64,000 bases of DNA, from NCBI RefSeq assembly GCF_050278625.1, contig NZ_JBNNTI010000007.1, forward strand, positions 49,902 to 113,901, in the 5' to 3' direction. Shown piece after piece: positions 7,566 to 15,810 of this stretch (position 1 is the first letter of the stretch; each line of letters starts with the position of its first letter). The position numbers were made by a program, and so were the translations under genes. The notes beneath the pieces were generated by a model. The model saw only the letters and a program-made list of their open reading frames with translations. It searched no databases and was not told the DNA's origin. The DNA is from Viridibacillus sp050278625 (GTDB lineage: Bacteria; Bacillota; Bacilli; Bacillales_A; Planococcaceae).

Positions 7566-8378
7566 ATGAAAATCATATCAATTTGTCCTAGCAATACTGA
7601 ACTACTAATCTATTTACAGCTTGAACATCAGTTGATTGCTATCGATGATTTTTCTGATTGGCCATCTGCTATTCAGCATTTACCACGCCTTGGTCCTGAT
7701 CTTTCCATTAATATGGATTTGCTTGAAAGCATGGAACCCGAGCTCGTTCTCGCTTCACTTAGCGTTCCTGGAATGGAGAAAAATATTGAAGAACTTGAAC
7801 ATCGTAAAATTCCTCATATCGTTCTAAACCCTAATAGTCTACAAGAAATTGCTGAAGATTTACGTATACTAGGTAAAGTATGTGGCGTACTTGAGCACGC
7901 TGAAACAAGAGCTGCTGAATTTGAAGGCTTTGTTGCTAGTATGCAGAAAATCGGCGAAAGTTGTGAAATTAAACCTTCATTATATTGGGAATGGTGGCCA
8001 AACCCAATATTCACGCCAGGTGGTATAAACTGGCTGACTGAAATAAGCGAAATCGCAGGTGGTCTAAATCTCTTTGCTGATGTTGGATTAGCTAGTGTAC
8101 AAACTGATTGGAACGATGTACTAAATCGAAATCCTGATTATGCATTTTTAGCATGGGTCGGTGTTCAGTATCACCGAATTAAACCTGAGCACCTACTGAA
8201 AAGACCTGGTGCTTTAGAGATGACTGCCATAAAGTTAGACCGCCTTCATGTAATGGAAGAATGGCTCTATTGCCGACCTTCCCCTAGGTTACTAGAAGGA
8301 GCATTGAAGTTAGCAAAATTGTTACATCCAAAAGAGTATTCAGACTTAGTTTTACCTGAATGGATACTTGAAAAATAA
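7566..8378 (+). CDS. BtuF-like periplasmic-binding-fold protein without signal peptide
   Basis: The 270-residue protein resembles the vitamin B12/iron-siderophore helical-backbone binding fold. MKIISICPSNTELLIYL corresponds to the SxxPSxTE opening of BtuF, and LVLASLSVPG plus GKVCGV are typical interior landmarks. It has no signal peptide or lipobox, so it should be cytoplasmic and not a classical ABC substrate receptor; such signal-less relatives are annotated as cobalamin-binding proteins. I used the ATG after AAGGAGG (7550-7556) rather than an in-frame ATG 11 codons upstream. No transporter genes lie beside it. Ligand unknown. Terminator follows. Confidence 0.72.
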   Translation: MKIISICPSNTELLIYLQLEHQLIAIDDFSDWPSAIQHLPRLGPDLSINMDLLESMEPELVLASLSVPGMEKNIEELEHRKIPHIVLNPNSLQEIAEDLRILGKVCGVLEHAETRAAEFEGFVASMQKIGESCEIKPSLYWEWWPNPIFTPGGINWLTEISEIAGGLNLFADVGLASVQTDWNDVLNRNPDYAFLAWVGVQYHRIKPEHLLKRPGALEMTAIKLDRLHVMEEWLYCRPSPRLLEGALKLAKLLHPKEYSDLVLPEWILEK

Positions 8379-8395
8379 TCTGAATAAAAAATAGT

Positions 8396-8430
8396 AAAAG
8401 ACTTTTCACATTGAGTGGAAAGTCTTTTTT
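8396..8430 (+). terminator. Terminator of the BtuF-like gene
   Basis: AAAAGACTTTTCAC (8396-8409) pairs with GTGGAAAGTCTTTT, then a T-run. Confidence 0.9.
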
Positions 8431-8561
8431 TAATCCTTCTTATTTTTCAATATTTTAAGATTAATTAGGGTTAATTTTGCACAAAAGAGCCTACTCTATA
8501 TAAAGAATAGGTTTGTTTGATTATCATAATTTTTAAATGTTCTGTGCTCCTTTGCAAAGAT

Positions 8562-8601
8562 AAAAAAGACTACTGCTCACTTTAAAGTGAGTAGTAGTCT
8601 T
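8562..8601 (-). terminator. tyrS terminator, displaced from the gene
   Basis: A long stem (8566-8601, AAGACTAC...GTAGTCTT, TTTAAA at the turn) gives a run of six U on the minus transcript. It lies 154 bp beyond the tyrS stop codon, with a repeat element between. Confidence 0.85.
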
Positions 8602-8616
8602 GGTGGACTAGCATAT

Positions 8617-8757
8617 TTAGCATTTATCGGCATATCCAGCTTCAGGCGCTAGACTCTCGAGGTCACTTGGGCCAACAGGATGTTGGCCATGCAACCGTTG
8701 CGACACGACGTCGCGTACTTAGGTTACGTTCCTTGAAACGAGCGCCTTCAGCATTTA
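8617..8757. repeat. Multi-hairpin intergenic repeat element
   Basis: About 140 bp of GC-richer sequence with nested inverted repeats: GGCCAACA/TGTTGGCC (8670-8688), GCGAC/GTCGC (8700-8714) and CGTT/AACG near 8728-8740. Its ends are related in inverse orientation (AGCATTTA...AGGCGCT at left; AGCGCCT...AGCATTTA at right). From memory, similar segments containing CTAGACTCTCGAGGTC are scattered in Planococcaceae genomes; a genome search would settle this. No ORF is plausible inside. Confidence 0.65.
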
Positions 8758-10020
8758 AGAGAACTGTACCATGTGGTATTTCTTTTTGCCTCTTCTTACG
8801 ATTGCGAATGCATCCTCTAGGCGGTCTTTGGCGTCTACAGTGTATGCTAAATCTGTAATTTTTTCGCCGTTGATTGAGATGGCGCCGTTTGTTACGTCTT
8901 CACGGGCTTGACGTTTTGAAGATGAAATTTTAGCTTCGACTATTAGATCTACGATATTTTGATCTTCTTTTGAGATTTCAACAGAAGGTATACCGCTAAA
9001 TGCTACTTTCATTTCTTCTACTGAAAGTGCTTTTAAGTCACCTGAGAATAAAGCTCCTGTGATGCGGATTGCTTGTTCCAATCCTTCTTCACCGTGAATA
9101 AGTTTTGTCATTTCAGCAGCCAATGCTTTTTGCGCTTTACGTAAATGTGGCTCAGTTTCTACAGCAGCTTTTAATACTTCGATTTCTTCACGAGATAGGA
9201 ATGTGAAGATTTTCAAATATTTCACGACATCAGAGTCAGCTGTATTGATCCAGAATTGGTAAAACTCGTATGGTGATGTTTTTTCAGCATCTAACCAAAC
9301 TGCTCCACCAGCAGTTTTACCGAATTTTGTACCATCTGCTTTTGTTACTAATGGAATTGTAATACCAAATGCTTTTGTTTCTTCTTCATGTGTTTTACGA
9401 ATGACTTCAAGGCCAGTTGTAATATTACCCCACTGATCAGAACCACCAACTTGAATACGGCAGTTCATATTGTCGTATAAGTGGTTGAAGTCAATACCTT
9501 GAATAATTGTGTATGCAAATTCCGTAAATGAAAGGCCAGTATCAAGACGAGATGAAATTGTATCTTTACCAAGCATGTAGTTAACATTGATTAATTTACC
9601 ATAGTCACGTAGGAACTCGATTGTATCCATTGAACCAATCCAGTCACGGTTGTTTGCCAATTTTGCACCGTTTCCAGAATTGAAATCGAAAATACGCTCT
9701 AATTGTTTTTTAATAGCTTGAACATTTTTCTCAACTTGCTCGACTGTTTGTAATTGGCGCTCTTCAGAACGACCTGATGGGTCACCTATCATACCAGTAG
9801 CGCCACCGACTAATAGAATTGGTTGGTGACCTGCCATTTGGAATCTTCTTAAAGTAAGTAGTGGCACGATATGTCCGATATGCATGCTATCTGCAGTTGG
9901 GTCAACACCACAATACAAAGAAACAGATTCCTCGTTTAATAATTTTTCCATACCTTCAGCATCTGTTTGTTGGTACAGTAGGCCACGCCACTGTAAATCT
10001 TCCAATAATGGATTTGTCAT
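8755..10020 (-). CDS. tyrS: Tyrosyl-tRNA synthetase
   Basis: The 421-residue class I synthetase charges tRNA-Tyr. Visible motifs are YCGVDPTADSMHIGH (HIGH signature), the tyrosine-binding YTIIQGIDF/GGSDQWGN stretch, and KFGKT (KMSKS equivalent). A C-terminal S4-like RNA-binding domain (about 350-421) ends GKKKYHMVQFS. Length is normal for bacilli. The final codons and stop lie at the edge of a dispersed repeat, so the last residue or two may have been altered by its insertion. Expression is controlled by a tyrosine T-box upstream. The gene normally lies beside rpsD; here about 5.4 kb of other genes intervene. Confidence 0.98.
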   Translation of the reverse strand: MTNPLLEDLQWRGLLYQQTDAEGMEKLLNEESVSLYCGVDPTADSMHIGHIVPLLTLRRFQMAGHQPILLVGGATGMIGDPSGRSEERQLQTVEQVEKNVQAIKKQLERIFDFNSGNGAKLANNRDWIGSMDTIEFLRDYGKLINVNYMLGKDTISSRLDTGLSFTEFAYTIIQGIDFNHLYDNMNCRIQVGGSDQWGNITTGLEVIRKTHEEETKAFGITIPLVTKADGTKFGKTAGGAVWLDAEKTSPYEFYQFWINTADSDVVKYLKIFTFLSREEIEVLKAAVETEPHLRKAQKALAAEMTKLIHGEEGLEQAIRITGALFSGDLKALSVEEMKVAFSGIPSVEISKEDQNIVDLIVEAKISSSKRQAREDVTNGAISINGEKITDLAYTVDAKDRLEDAFAIVRRGKKKYHMVQFS

Positions 10021-10042
10021 ATTCCTTACCTCCTAATATAAA

Positions 10043-10300
10043 TAAAAAAAGTCCCTGCATATAAATATGCAGGGACGTTAATCACAATTTAACGCGGTAC
10101 CACCCAGCTTGAAGAAAAATGATTCTTCCGGCTCATACGTCTTAACGCGACGCATACGTTCTCGCTCCAAATGTGTAATTCGTGTCCATATTGTGACTAA
10201 CTTTCACCAACCGCTAGCTCTCTATACAGGGAATATGTTCACTACTGCGCACTTTTCAACGCTCGAAAAACTATTAATGACTATTGTACTTCATTTAGAT
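10043..10300 (-). promoter_or_regulatory. T-box riboswitch (tyrosine) upstream of tyrS
   Basis: On the minus strand the leader contains the T-box core AAGCTGGGTGGTACCGCG (about 10093-10110), a Stem I region with AGAGAGCTAGCGGTTGGTG, and the intrinsic terminator GTCCCTGCATA/TATGCAGGGAC (10051-10076) with a U-run. The specifier loop reads GAAT-TAC-A, so the specifier codon is UAC (10175-10177), tyrosine. Uncharged tRNA-Tyr should favour the antiterminator and tyrS transcription. A promoter TTGACA-16 bp-TACAAT precedes it on the minus strand (about 10284-10311). Confidence 0.95.
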
Positions 10301-10340
10301 TCATTGTCAATAAATATTATTAGTCATTATTCAATTATGG

Positions 10341-10346
10341 TATAAT
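10341..10346 (+). promoter_or_regulatory. -10 element of the PBP promoter
   Basis: TATAAT preceded by TGG (extended -10), 26 bp before the GTG start; -35 is weak. It is back to back with the tyrS T-box promoter. Confidence 0.5.
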
Positions 10347-10372
10347 TAACGAGATTTTAGGAGGTCGATTTA

Positions 10373-13075
10373 GTGATAGAACAATTTAAAAAATGGGTTA
10401 AAAAAATAGACAATCGCATCCAAGAAATGACTTCTATGAGCTGGATGAAAACCATGCGTATAACATCAAGCGTGATCTGGAATTTATGTTTATTATTTGT
10501 CGTATTATCAGTTGTAGGTTTTGTATTCGTAGGGTCTATTGGCGCTGGGTATTTTGCCTCCCTCGTAAAAGAAGAGCCTTTACGAGCAAAAGCTGAAATG
10601 CGTAGTGATATTTTAACTTACGATGAAACGAGTGATCTCTACTTCGCAGGTGGAAAATATTTAGGTAAAATGCGTTCGGACTTAGAACGACGCGAAACAA
10701 CTCTAGATAAGGTCTCGCCTAATGTAATTAATGCAGTTCTAGCTACAGAGGATGAGTACTTCTACGAACATAACGGAATTGTGCCAAAAGCCGTTTTCCG
10801 TGGATTATTACAAGATGTAACGAACTCTGCTACACAAACAGGTGGTTCGACATTAACGCAACAATTAATCAAAAACCAAATTTTAACGAATGAAGTTTCA
10901 TATGAACGTAAAGCGAAGGAATTATTACTAGCAATGCGTCTTGAGAGTTTCATGGAAAAGGATGAAATTTTAGAAGCTTATTTAAATATTATTCCATATG
11001 GTAGAAATTCATCTGGTCGTAATATTGCTGGAATCGAAACAGCAGCTGAAGGTATTTTCAATAAAAAAGCTAACGATCTTAACCTTGCACAAGCTGCTTA
11101 TATCGCCGGTATTCCACAATCACCTTATGCCTATACACCATTTACACAGCAAGGGAAGCTTAAAGATAAAGAATCATTAGCACATGGTATTAATCGTATG
11201 AAAACTGTTTTGTATCGTATGCATGAAAGCGGTTATATTACGGACAAGCAATATAAAAAAGCATTGAAATACAAAATTAAAAAAGATTTCCGTAAATCTG
11301 AACTTCGCCCTGAAGAAAAATATCCATATGTAACATATGAAATTGAAAGCCGTGCAAAAGATATAATGGCAACAATTTTAGCTAAAAAAGATGGCATAGA
11401 TCCAAAACGTTTAAAAAATGAAAAGAAATTAAAAGAAAAATATACAATCTTAGCAGATCGTGAATTACGATCAAAAGGTTACAAGATATACTCTACGATT
11501 GATAAGAAAATGTATGACAATATGCAAAATGTAAAAGATAACTTTGCCTATTACGGTGCTACATTTAAAAAGACTGTTACAGATTCAGAGACTGGAAAAA
11601 GTAAACAAGTTGATGTACCTGTACAAGTTGGTAGTATCGTCATGGAAAACAAAACAGGTAAAATTTTAAGCTTTATCGGTGGCCGTGACTTTAAATTAGA
11701 AGAGTTAAACCACGCGACACAAGCAAAACGTTCAAATGGCTCTACTATGAAACCACTTTTAGTATACGCACCTGCAATTGAATACGGAGTAATTGGTGCA
11801 GGTAGTCCAGTAGTCGATGTGAAATTTAACCACCTTGGATGGTCTCCATCAAACATTTCCGGTGATACCCGAGGTATCATTTCGGCACGTGAAGCATTAA
11901 AAGACTCTCAAAACTTGACAGCAATCCGACTATACAGTCAAATTATGAACCGTAGACCCGCTGATTTACTTGCCAAAAATGGTTTCTCACATTTAGATGC
12001 AGATGATTATACAAACTACGCAACTTCAATCGGTGCACTTAAATACGGTGTAACAGTTGAAGAAAATACAAATGCATTTGCGACTTTCGCAAATGGCGGT
12101 AAATTCGTAGATGGTTATATGATTTCGAAAATTGTAGATTCAGACGGTAAAACTGTATATAAACACAAATCTAAAGCGAAACAAGTATACAGTCCACAAA
12201 CTTCATATATCATTACGGATATGATGCGCGATGTATTGAAACAAGGAACTGGTACTACAGCAAATGCTGGCCTGAAATTTAGTGCAGATTTCGCAGCTAA
12301 AACGGGTACATCTCAAGATTATAAAGACGTTTGGGTGGTTGGATACAATCCAGACATTTCACTAGGTGTATGGATGGGTTATGATACTCCACAAACACTT
12401 TATCAATACAATGAGACTTACTTGCAACCAGGTACTCGTGTAAATATGTTATGGGCTAAACTAATGAACTCTGTTTATGATTCTAATCCTAAATTAGCTA
12501 CAGCATCTGGTAAACGTTTCACTCCTCCTGCAGGTGTAGTAAGCCAAACATTCTGTGGTTTGTCTGGACGAGCATTATCATCAGCGTGTTCAAAAGCGGG
12601 CTTCTCACGTACTGACTTATTCAACTCGCAAGTAATGCTACCTACTAGTCCAGATGATAGTTTCAATTCAAGTGGTGGCTTAAATCCTGACTTTATCTCT
12701 CGTATGTTAGGAGTCCTAGGCGGAGATCCTACAGGTATTCTATCGTCGAAAGAGAAAGAGAAACTTAATCCTACTAACACAGATGAAAAAGATAAAGACA
12801 CGGAAAAAGATAAAAATAAAGACAAAGATACACAGCCAAATAACAATTCTTCGAATTCAAATACGAATTCAGATACGAATTCGAATTCGAATACCGATAA
12901 AGACAAAAACAAAGACAAAAATGCGAAACCTAATACAGACAATAAAAAGCCGACAACAGATAAAGACAATTCAACTGAGCAAGATAAAGACAATTCAACT
13001 GAGCAAGATAAAGACAAAAACCCAAACACCGATAAGGATAAAGACAAAAATACTGGCACTAGTAACAACAATTAA
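10373..13075 (+). CDS. Class A penicillin-binding protein (glycosyltransferase/transpeptidase)
   Basis: A 900-residue bifunctional peptidoglycan synthase. A short cytoplasmic tail and one membrane helix (about 33-60) precede a GT51 domain with ATEDEYFYEHNG (catalytic Glu near 124), GGSTLTQQL and EAYLNIIPYG. The transpeptidase domain has SxxK as STMK (about 455), SQN and KTGTS (about 641). The final ~105 residues are a low-complexity Asp/Lys/Asn/Thr tail including a tandem DKDNSTEQ repeat, presumably extracellular. Start is GTG with AGGAGG upstream. It resembles PBP1A/2D-like proteins near tyrS in other bacilli; I cannot choose the exact orthologue. It occupies the place where B. subtilis has acsA. 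Confidence 0.93.
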   Translation: MIEQFKKWVKKIDNRIQEMTSMSWMKTMRITSSVIWNLCLLFVVLSVVGFVFVGSIGAGYFASLVKEEPLRAKAEMRSDILTYDETSDLYFAGGKYLGKMRSDLERRETTLDKVSPNVINAVLATEDEYFYEHNGIVPKAVFRGLLQDVTNSATQTGGSTLTQQLIKNQILTNEVSYERKAKELLLAMRLESFMEKDEILEAYLNIIPYGRNSSGRNIAGIETAAEGIFNKKANDLNLAQAAYIAGIPQSPYAYTPFTQQGKLKDKESLAHGINRMKTVLYRMHESGYITDKQYKKALKYKIKKDFRKSELRPEEKYPYVTYEIESRAKDIMATILAKKDGIDPKRLKNEKKLKEKYTILADRELRSKGYKIYSTIDKKMYDNMQNVKDNFAYYGATFKKTVTDSETGKSKQVDVPVQVGSIVMENKTGKILSFIGGRDFKLEELNHATQAKRSNGSTMKPLLVYAPAIEYGVIGAGSPVVDVKFNHLGWSPSNISGDTRGIISAREALKDSQNLTAIRLYSQIMNRRPADLLAKNGFSHLDADDYTNYATSIGALKYGVTVEENTNAFATFANGGKFVDGYMISKIVDSDGKTVYKHKSKAKQVYSPQTSYIITDMMRDVLKQGTGTTANAGLKFSADFAAKTGTSQDYKDVWVVGYNPDISLGVWMGYDTPQTLYQYNETYLQPGTRVNMLWAKLMNSVYDSNPKLATASGKRFTPPAGVVSQTFCGLSGRALSSACSKAGFSRTDLFNSQVMLPTSPDDSFNSSGGLNPDFISRMLGVLGGDPTGILSSKEKEKLNPTNTDEKDKDTEKDKNKDKDTQPNNNSSNSNTNSDTNSNSNTDKDKNKDKNAKPNTDNKKPTTDKDNSTEQDKDNSTEQDKDKNPNTDKDKDKNTGTSNNN

Positions 13076-13082
13076 TCCTTCA

Positions 13083-13120
13083 AAAAGAGCATTCTACATA
13101 TATGTAGAATGCTCTTTTCT
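13083..13120 (+). terminator. PBP gene terminator
   Basis: A near-perfect palindrome AAAAGAGCATTCTACATA/TATGTAGAATGCTCTTTT just after the stop codon. Confidence 0.92.
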
Positions 13121-13273
13121 TATACCATCCAGTTATATTTAAACTTCCTTATTCATCTTTTTAAAGCTACACAAACTTACGACACTAGTCATATAATTTT
13201 CTCATTTGTGTGATTATTCTCTTTTTCATTCATGTATAATTGAAATACAATATCTTAGTAAGGCGGTGAAATA

Positions 13274-13906
13274 ATGGAATATATTAAAACTTATTACGGC
13301 GTTAATATGGATACGAAATTAGGTAAAGTTGTAGTTGAAGGTCCTATCCCTCCTGAACAATTAGAAAAACTAAAATTCCATGAGGACTTAACAGCTTTTC
13401 GTGTTGCTAAACAGCAATTTAAAGCGCTAATAGGAATAGCCAAATTACCGGAAGGACGTATTATTATTGCCCGTAATGAGGATACCATCGTCGGTTATGC
13501 AACTTTTTTATATCCTGACCCATTAGAACGTTGGTCTGAAGGGAAAATGGAAAATTTAATTGAGCTAGGAGCAATCGAAGTCATACCAGAATTTCGTGGA
13601 ACAGGTGTAGGCAAACAAATACTTCGCTTATCTATGATGGATGATGCGATGGAAGACTATATCATTATTACGACCGAATATTATTGGCACTGGGATTTAA
13701 AAAGAACAGGACTAAATGTTTGGGAATATCGTAAAATCATGGAGAAAATGATGAATGCAGGAGGTCTAGAGAATTTCGCCACTGACGAACCTGAAATCTC
13801 TTCACACCCTGCAAATTGCCTAATGGCACGAATTGGTAGTAGAGTTGATAATGAATCAATTCTAAAATTTGATCAGTTACGTTTTAAAAGCCGTTTCATG
13901 TACTAA
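13274..13906 (+). CDS. acuA: AcuA, GNAT acetyltransferase acting on acetyl-CoA synthetase
   Basis: The 210-residue GNAT enzyme has the acetyl-CoA loop EFRGTGVGKQIL and the acyl-acceptor-fold motif LIELGAIEVIP. In B. subtilis AcuA acetylates and inactivates AcsA, limiting acetate activation. RBS AAGGCGGTG precedes the ATG. First gene of acuABC; acuB starts 26 bp after its stop. acsA, normally divergent from acuA, is not in this window. A TATAAT at 13235-13240 probably drives the operon; no convincing cre site was found in the short upstream region. Confidence 0.93.
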   Translation: MEYIKTYYGVNMDTKLGKVVVEGPIPPEQLEKLKFHEDLTAFRVAKQQFKALIGIAKLPEGRIIIARNEDTIVGYATFLYPDPLERWSEGKMENLIELGAIEVIPEFRGTGVGKQILRLSMMDDAMEDYIIITTEYYWHWDLKRTGLNVWEYRKIMEKMMNAGGLENFATDEPEISSHPANCLMARIGSRVDNESILKFDQLRFKSRFMY

Positions 13907-13932
13907 ACAACTAAACAAGGGGGATTTTGTCT

Positions 13933-14580
13933 ATGATTGTTGAAGAAATCATGAATACAACTGTGTTTTCCTTACAACCATCCAGCACTATTAAGGAGGC
14001 AGTTCAGTTACTTAAAAAAGAACGGATTCGTCATTTACCTATTACAAACGCAGCTAACGAAGTAGTTGGCTTGGTGACAGAAAGAGATATAAAAAATGCT
14101 CTTCCTTCTTCACTGCACAAAATATCCGACGGAGATATCTATAACCAACCGTTAGAAAATATTATGAAAAAAAATATTATTGTTGGGCACCCACTTGATT
14201 TCGTCGAAGAAATCGCTATTATTTTTTATGAACAAAAGATTGGCTGTTTACCTATCGTTAGTGGAGGAAAGTTAGTAGGAATTGTAACAGGAACAGACCT
14301 ACTGTATAACTACATTGAGTTAACAGGAGCAAATAAACCAAGCTCACATATTGAAATTCGTGTACCAGATATCGTTGGTATATTATTTGAAGTAACAAAA
14401 GTATTCCATAAGCACTACGCGAGTGTATTGAGTGTCTTAGTATATCCAGATAAAGAGTTTGATGAAATGAAAATACTATCTATCCGAGTAAAAATCATGA
14501 ATCCTCTGTCCATCATTGAGGATTTACGAAAAGAAGGGTTTGATGTTCTATGGCCAAATATGCCGGGCATGAAACTGTAG
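13933..14580 (+). CDS. acuB: AcuB, CBS-pair plus ACT-like domain protein
   Basis: The 215-residue protein has two CBS motifs (about 1-60 and 75-130: EEIMNTTVFSL, PITNAANEVVGLVTERD; then LPIVSGGKLVGIVTGTD) and a C-terminal ACT-like domain (about 140-213, HIEIRVPDIVGILFEV). CBS pairs usually bind adenine nucleotides; AcuB's biochemical role in the Acu system is not firmly known. I used the ATG nine bases after AAGGGGGA rather than a TTG two codons upstream. Its 3' end overlaps acuC by 31 bp, implying translational coupling. Confidence 0.92.
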   Translation: MIVEEIMNTTVFSLQPSSTIKEAVQLLKKERIRHLPITNAANEVVGLVTERDIKNALPSSLHKISDGDIYNQPLENIMKKNIIVGHPLDFVEEIAIIFYEQKIGCLPIVSGGKLVGIVTGTDLLYNYIELTGANKPSSHIEIRVPDIVGILFEVTKVFHKHYASVLSVLVYPDKEFDEMKILSIRVKIMNPLSIIEDLRKEGFDVLWPNMPGMKL

Positions 14581-15737
14581 CAAAGAACGCCGTATTCATC
14601 TACTCAGATAACCAACTTGGATATAAATTTTCTGACACTCATCCTTTTAATCAAAAAAGACTAACTTTAACAGTAGATTTACTAAATGAACTTGGTGCCT
14701 TAAATAAAGCAGATATTATTGAACCGCGTATCGCAACAGATGAAGAAATCCTCCTTGGTCACGAAGCAAAATATGTGGATATTGTAAAAAAAGCTGGCCG
14801 TGGTGAAATAACAAATGAACAGGGTGAACAGTATGGTATCGGCACAGAGGATACACCAATCTTCCCTTATATGCATGAAGCAAGTGCTCATATCGTCGGT
14901 GGCACCCTAACGGCATGTGATTATGTGATGCAAGGAAAGGCTAAGCATGCTGCTAACCTAGGTGGTGGACTTCATCACGGTTTTAAAAGTCGTGCATCGG
15001 GATTTTGTATTTATAATGACAGTACTGTAGCCATTAAGTATATGCAACAAAAATACAATGCTAGAGTACTCTATATCGATACAGACGCACATCATGGTGA
15101 CGGTGTTCAGTGGAGCTTCTACGATGATCCAAATGTATGCACTATTTCTATTCATGAAACAGGTCGTTACCTATTCCCTGGTACTGGAAACGTTACAGAA
15201 AGAGGAACTGGCGAAGGTCATGGTACCTCCTTCAATTTACCGATTGATGCTTTCACAGAAGATGAGTCATTTTTGGATATATATGAAACAGCCTTTAGAG
15301 AAATAGTCACCCATTTTAAACCAGATGTGATTTTGACACAAAATGGTGCTGATGCACATTATTTTGACCCCTTAACCCATCTTTATTGTTCAATGAAGAT
15401 TTATAAAGAAATTCCACGGATTGCTCATGAGTTAGCGCATAAATATTGTGATGGTCGCTGGATAGCAGTCGGTGGTGGAGGCTATGATATCTGGCGTGTA
15501 GTTCCAAGAGCATGGTCACTTATTTGGACAGAAATGACTGATCAAAAAGCTCCTGATGGACCGCTCCCATCTACTTGGTTAGAGAAGTGGCAAGCTGAAT
15601 CGCCTGTCACCCTTATACCTACTTGGATGGATTCAGATAATATGTATAATGAAGTGCCACGAAAAGTAGAAATCGCAGAAAAAAATCAGCAAATATTAAA
15701 AAAAGCATTATACATGATTCGTTCTATTCAAAGCTAA
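14550..15737 (+). CDS. acuC: AcuC, class I histone-deacetylase-family protein deacetylase
   Basis: The 395-residue zinc deacetylase reverses AcuA acetylation of AcsA in B. subtilis. Catalytic landmarks are intact: LGGGLHHGF (paired His), YIDTDAHHGDG (two zinc ligands), NGADAH (third ligand Asp) and GGGGYD near 300. The start ATG lies inside acuB with AAGAAGGG about 12 bases upstream; an internal later start cannot be excluded because the first 12 residues are less conserved. Followed by a strong terminator shared with ccpA. In B. subtilis motPS lie next; here ccpA follows directly. Confidence 0.94.
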   Translation: MAKYAGHETVAKNAVFIYSDNQLGYKFSDTHPFNQKRLTLTVDLLNELGALNKADIIEPRIATDEEILLGHEAKYVDIVKKAGRGEITNEQGEQYGIGTEDTPIFPYMHEASAHIVGGTLTACDYVMQGKAKHAANLGGGLHHGFKSRASGFCIYNDSTVAIKYMQQKYNARVLYIDTDAHHGDGVQWSFYDDPNVCTISIHETGRYLFPGTGNVTERGTGEGHGTSFNLPIDAFTEDESFLDIYETAFREIVTHFKPDVILTQNGADAHYFDPLTHLYCSMKIYKEIPRIAHELAHKYCDGRWIAVGGGGYDIWRVVPRAWSLIWTEMTDQKAPDGPLPSTWLEKWQAESPVTLIPTWMDSDNMYNEVPRKVEIAEKNQQILKKALYMIRSIQS

Positions 15738-15746
15738 TTGTACATA

Positions 15747-15798
15747 AAAGGATCGCTCCCGGCGTCTTTTCCAAGACGCTAGAGCGATCCTTTTTTAT
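15747..15798. terminator. Bidirectional terminator between acuC and ccpA
   Basis: A compound stem AAAGGATCGCTC...GCGATCCTTT with an inner GCGTCTT/AAGACGC hairpin, with T-runs on both strands. Confidence 0.92.
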
Positions 15799-15810
15799 TG
15801 AAGCACTTAT

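Noticed and set aside
10109..10345. Plus-strand 78-codon ORF before the PBP gene
   Set aside because: It lies entirely within the tyrosine T-box and its promoter on the opposite strand.
12475..13071. Long minus-strand ORF opposite the PBP tail
   Set aside because: It is the mirror of the low-complexity DKN-rich tail (Leu/Ser/Val-rich repeats) with no RBS.
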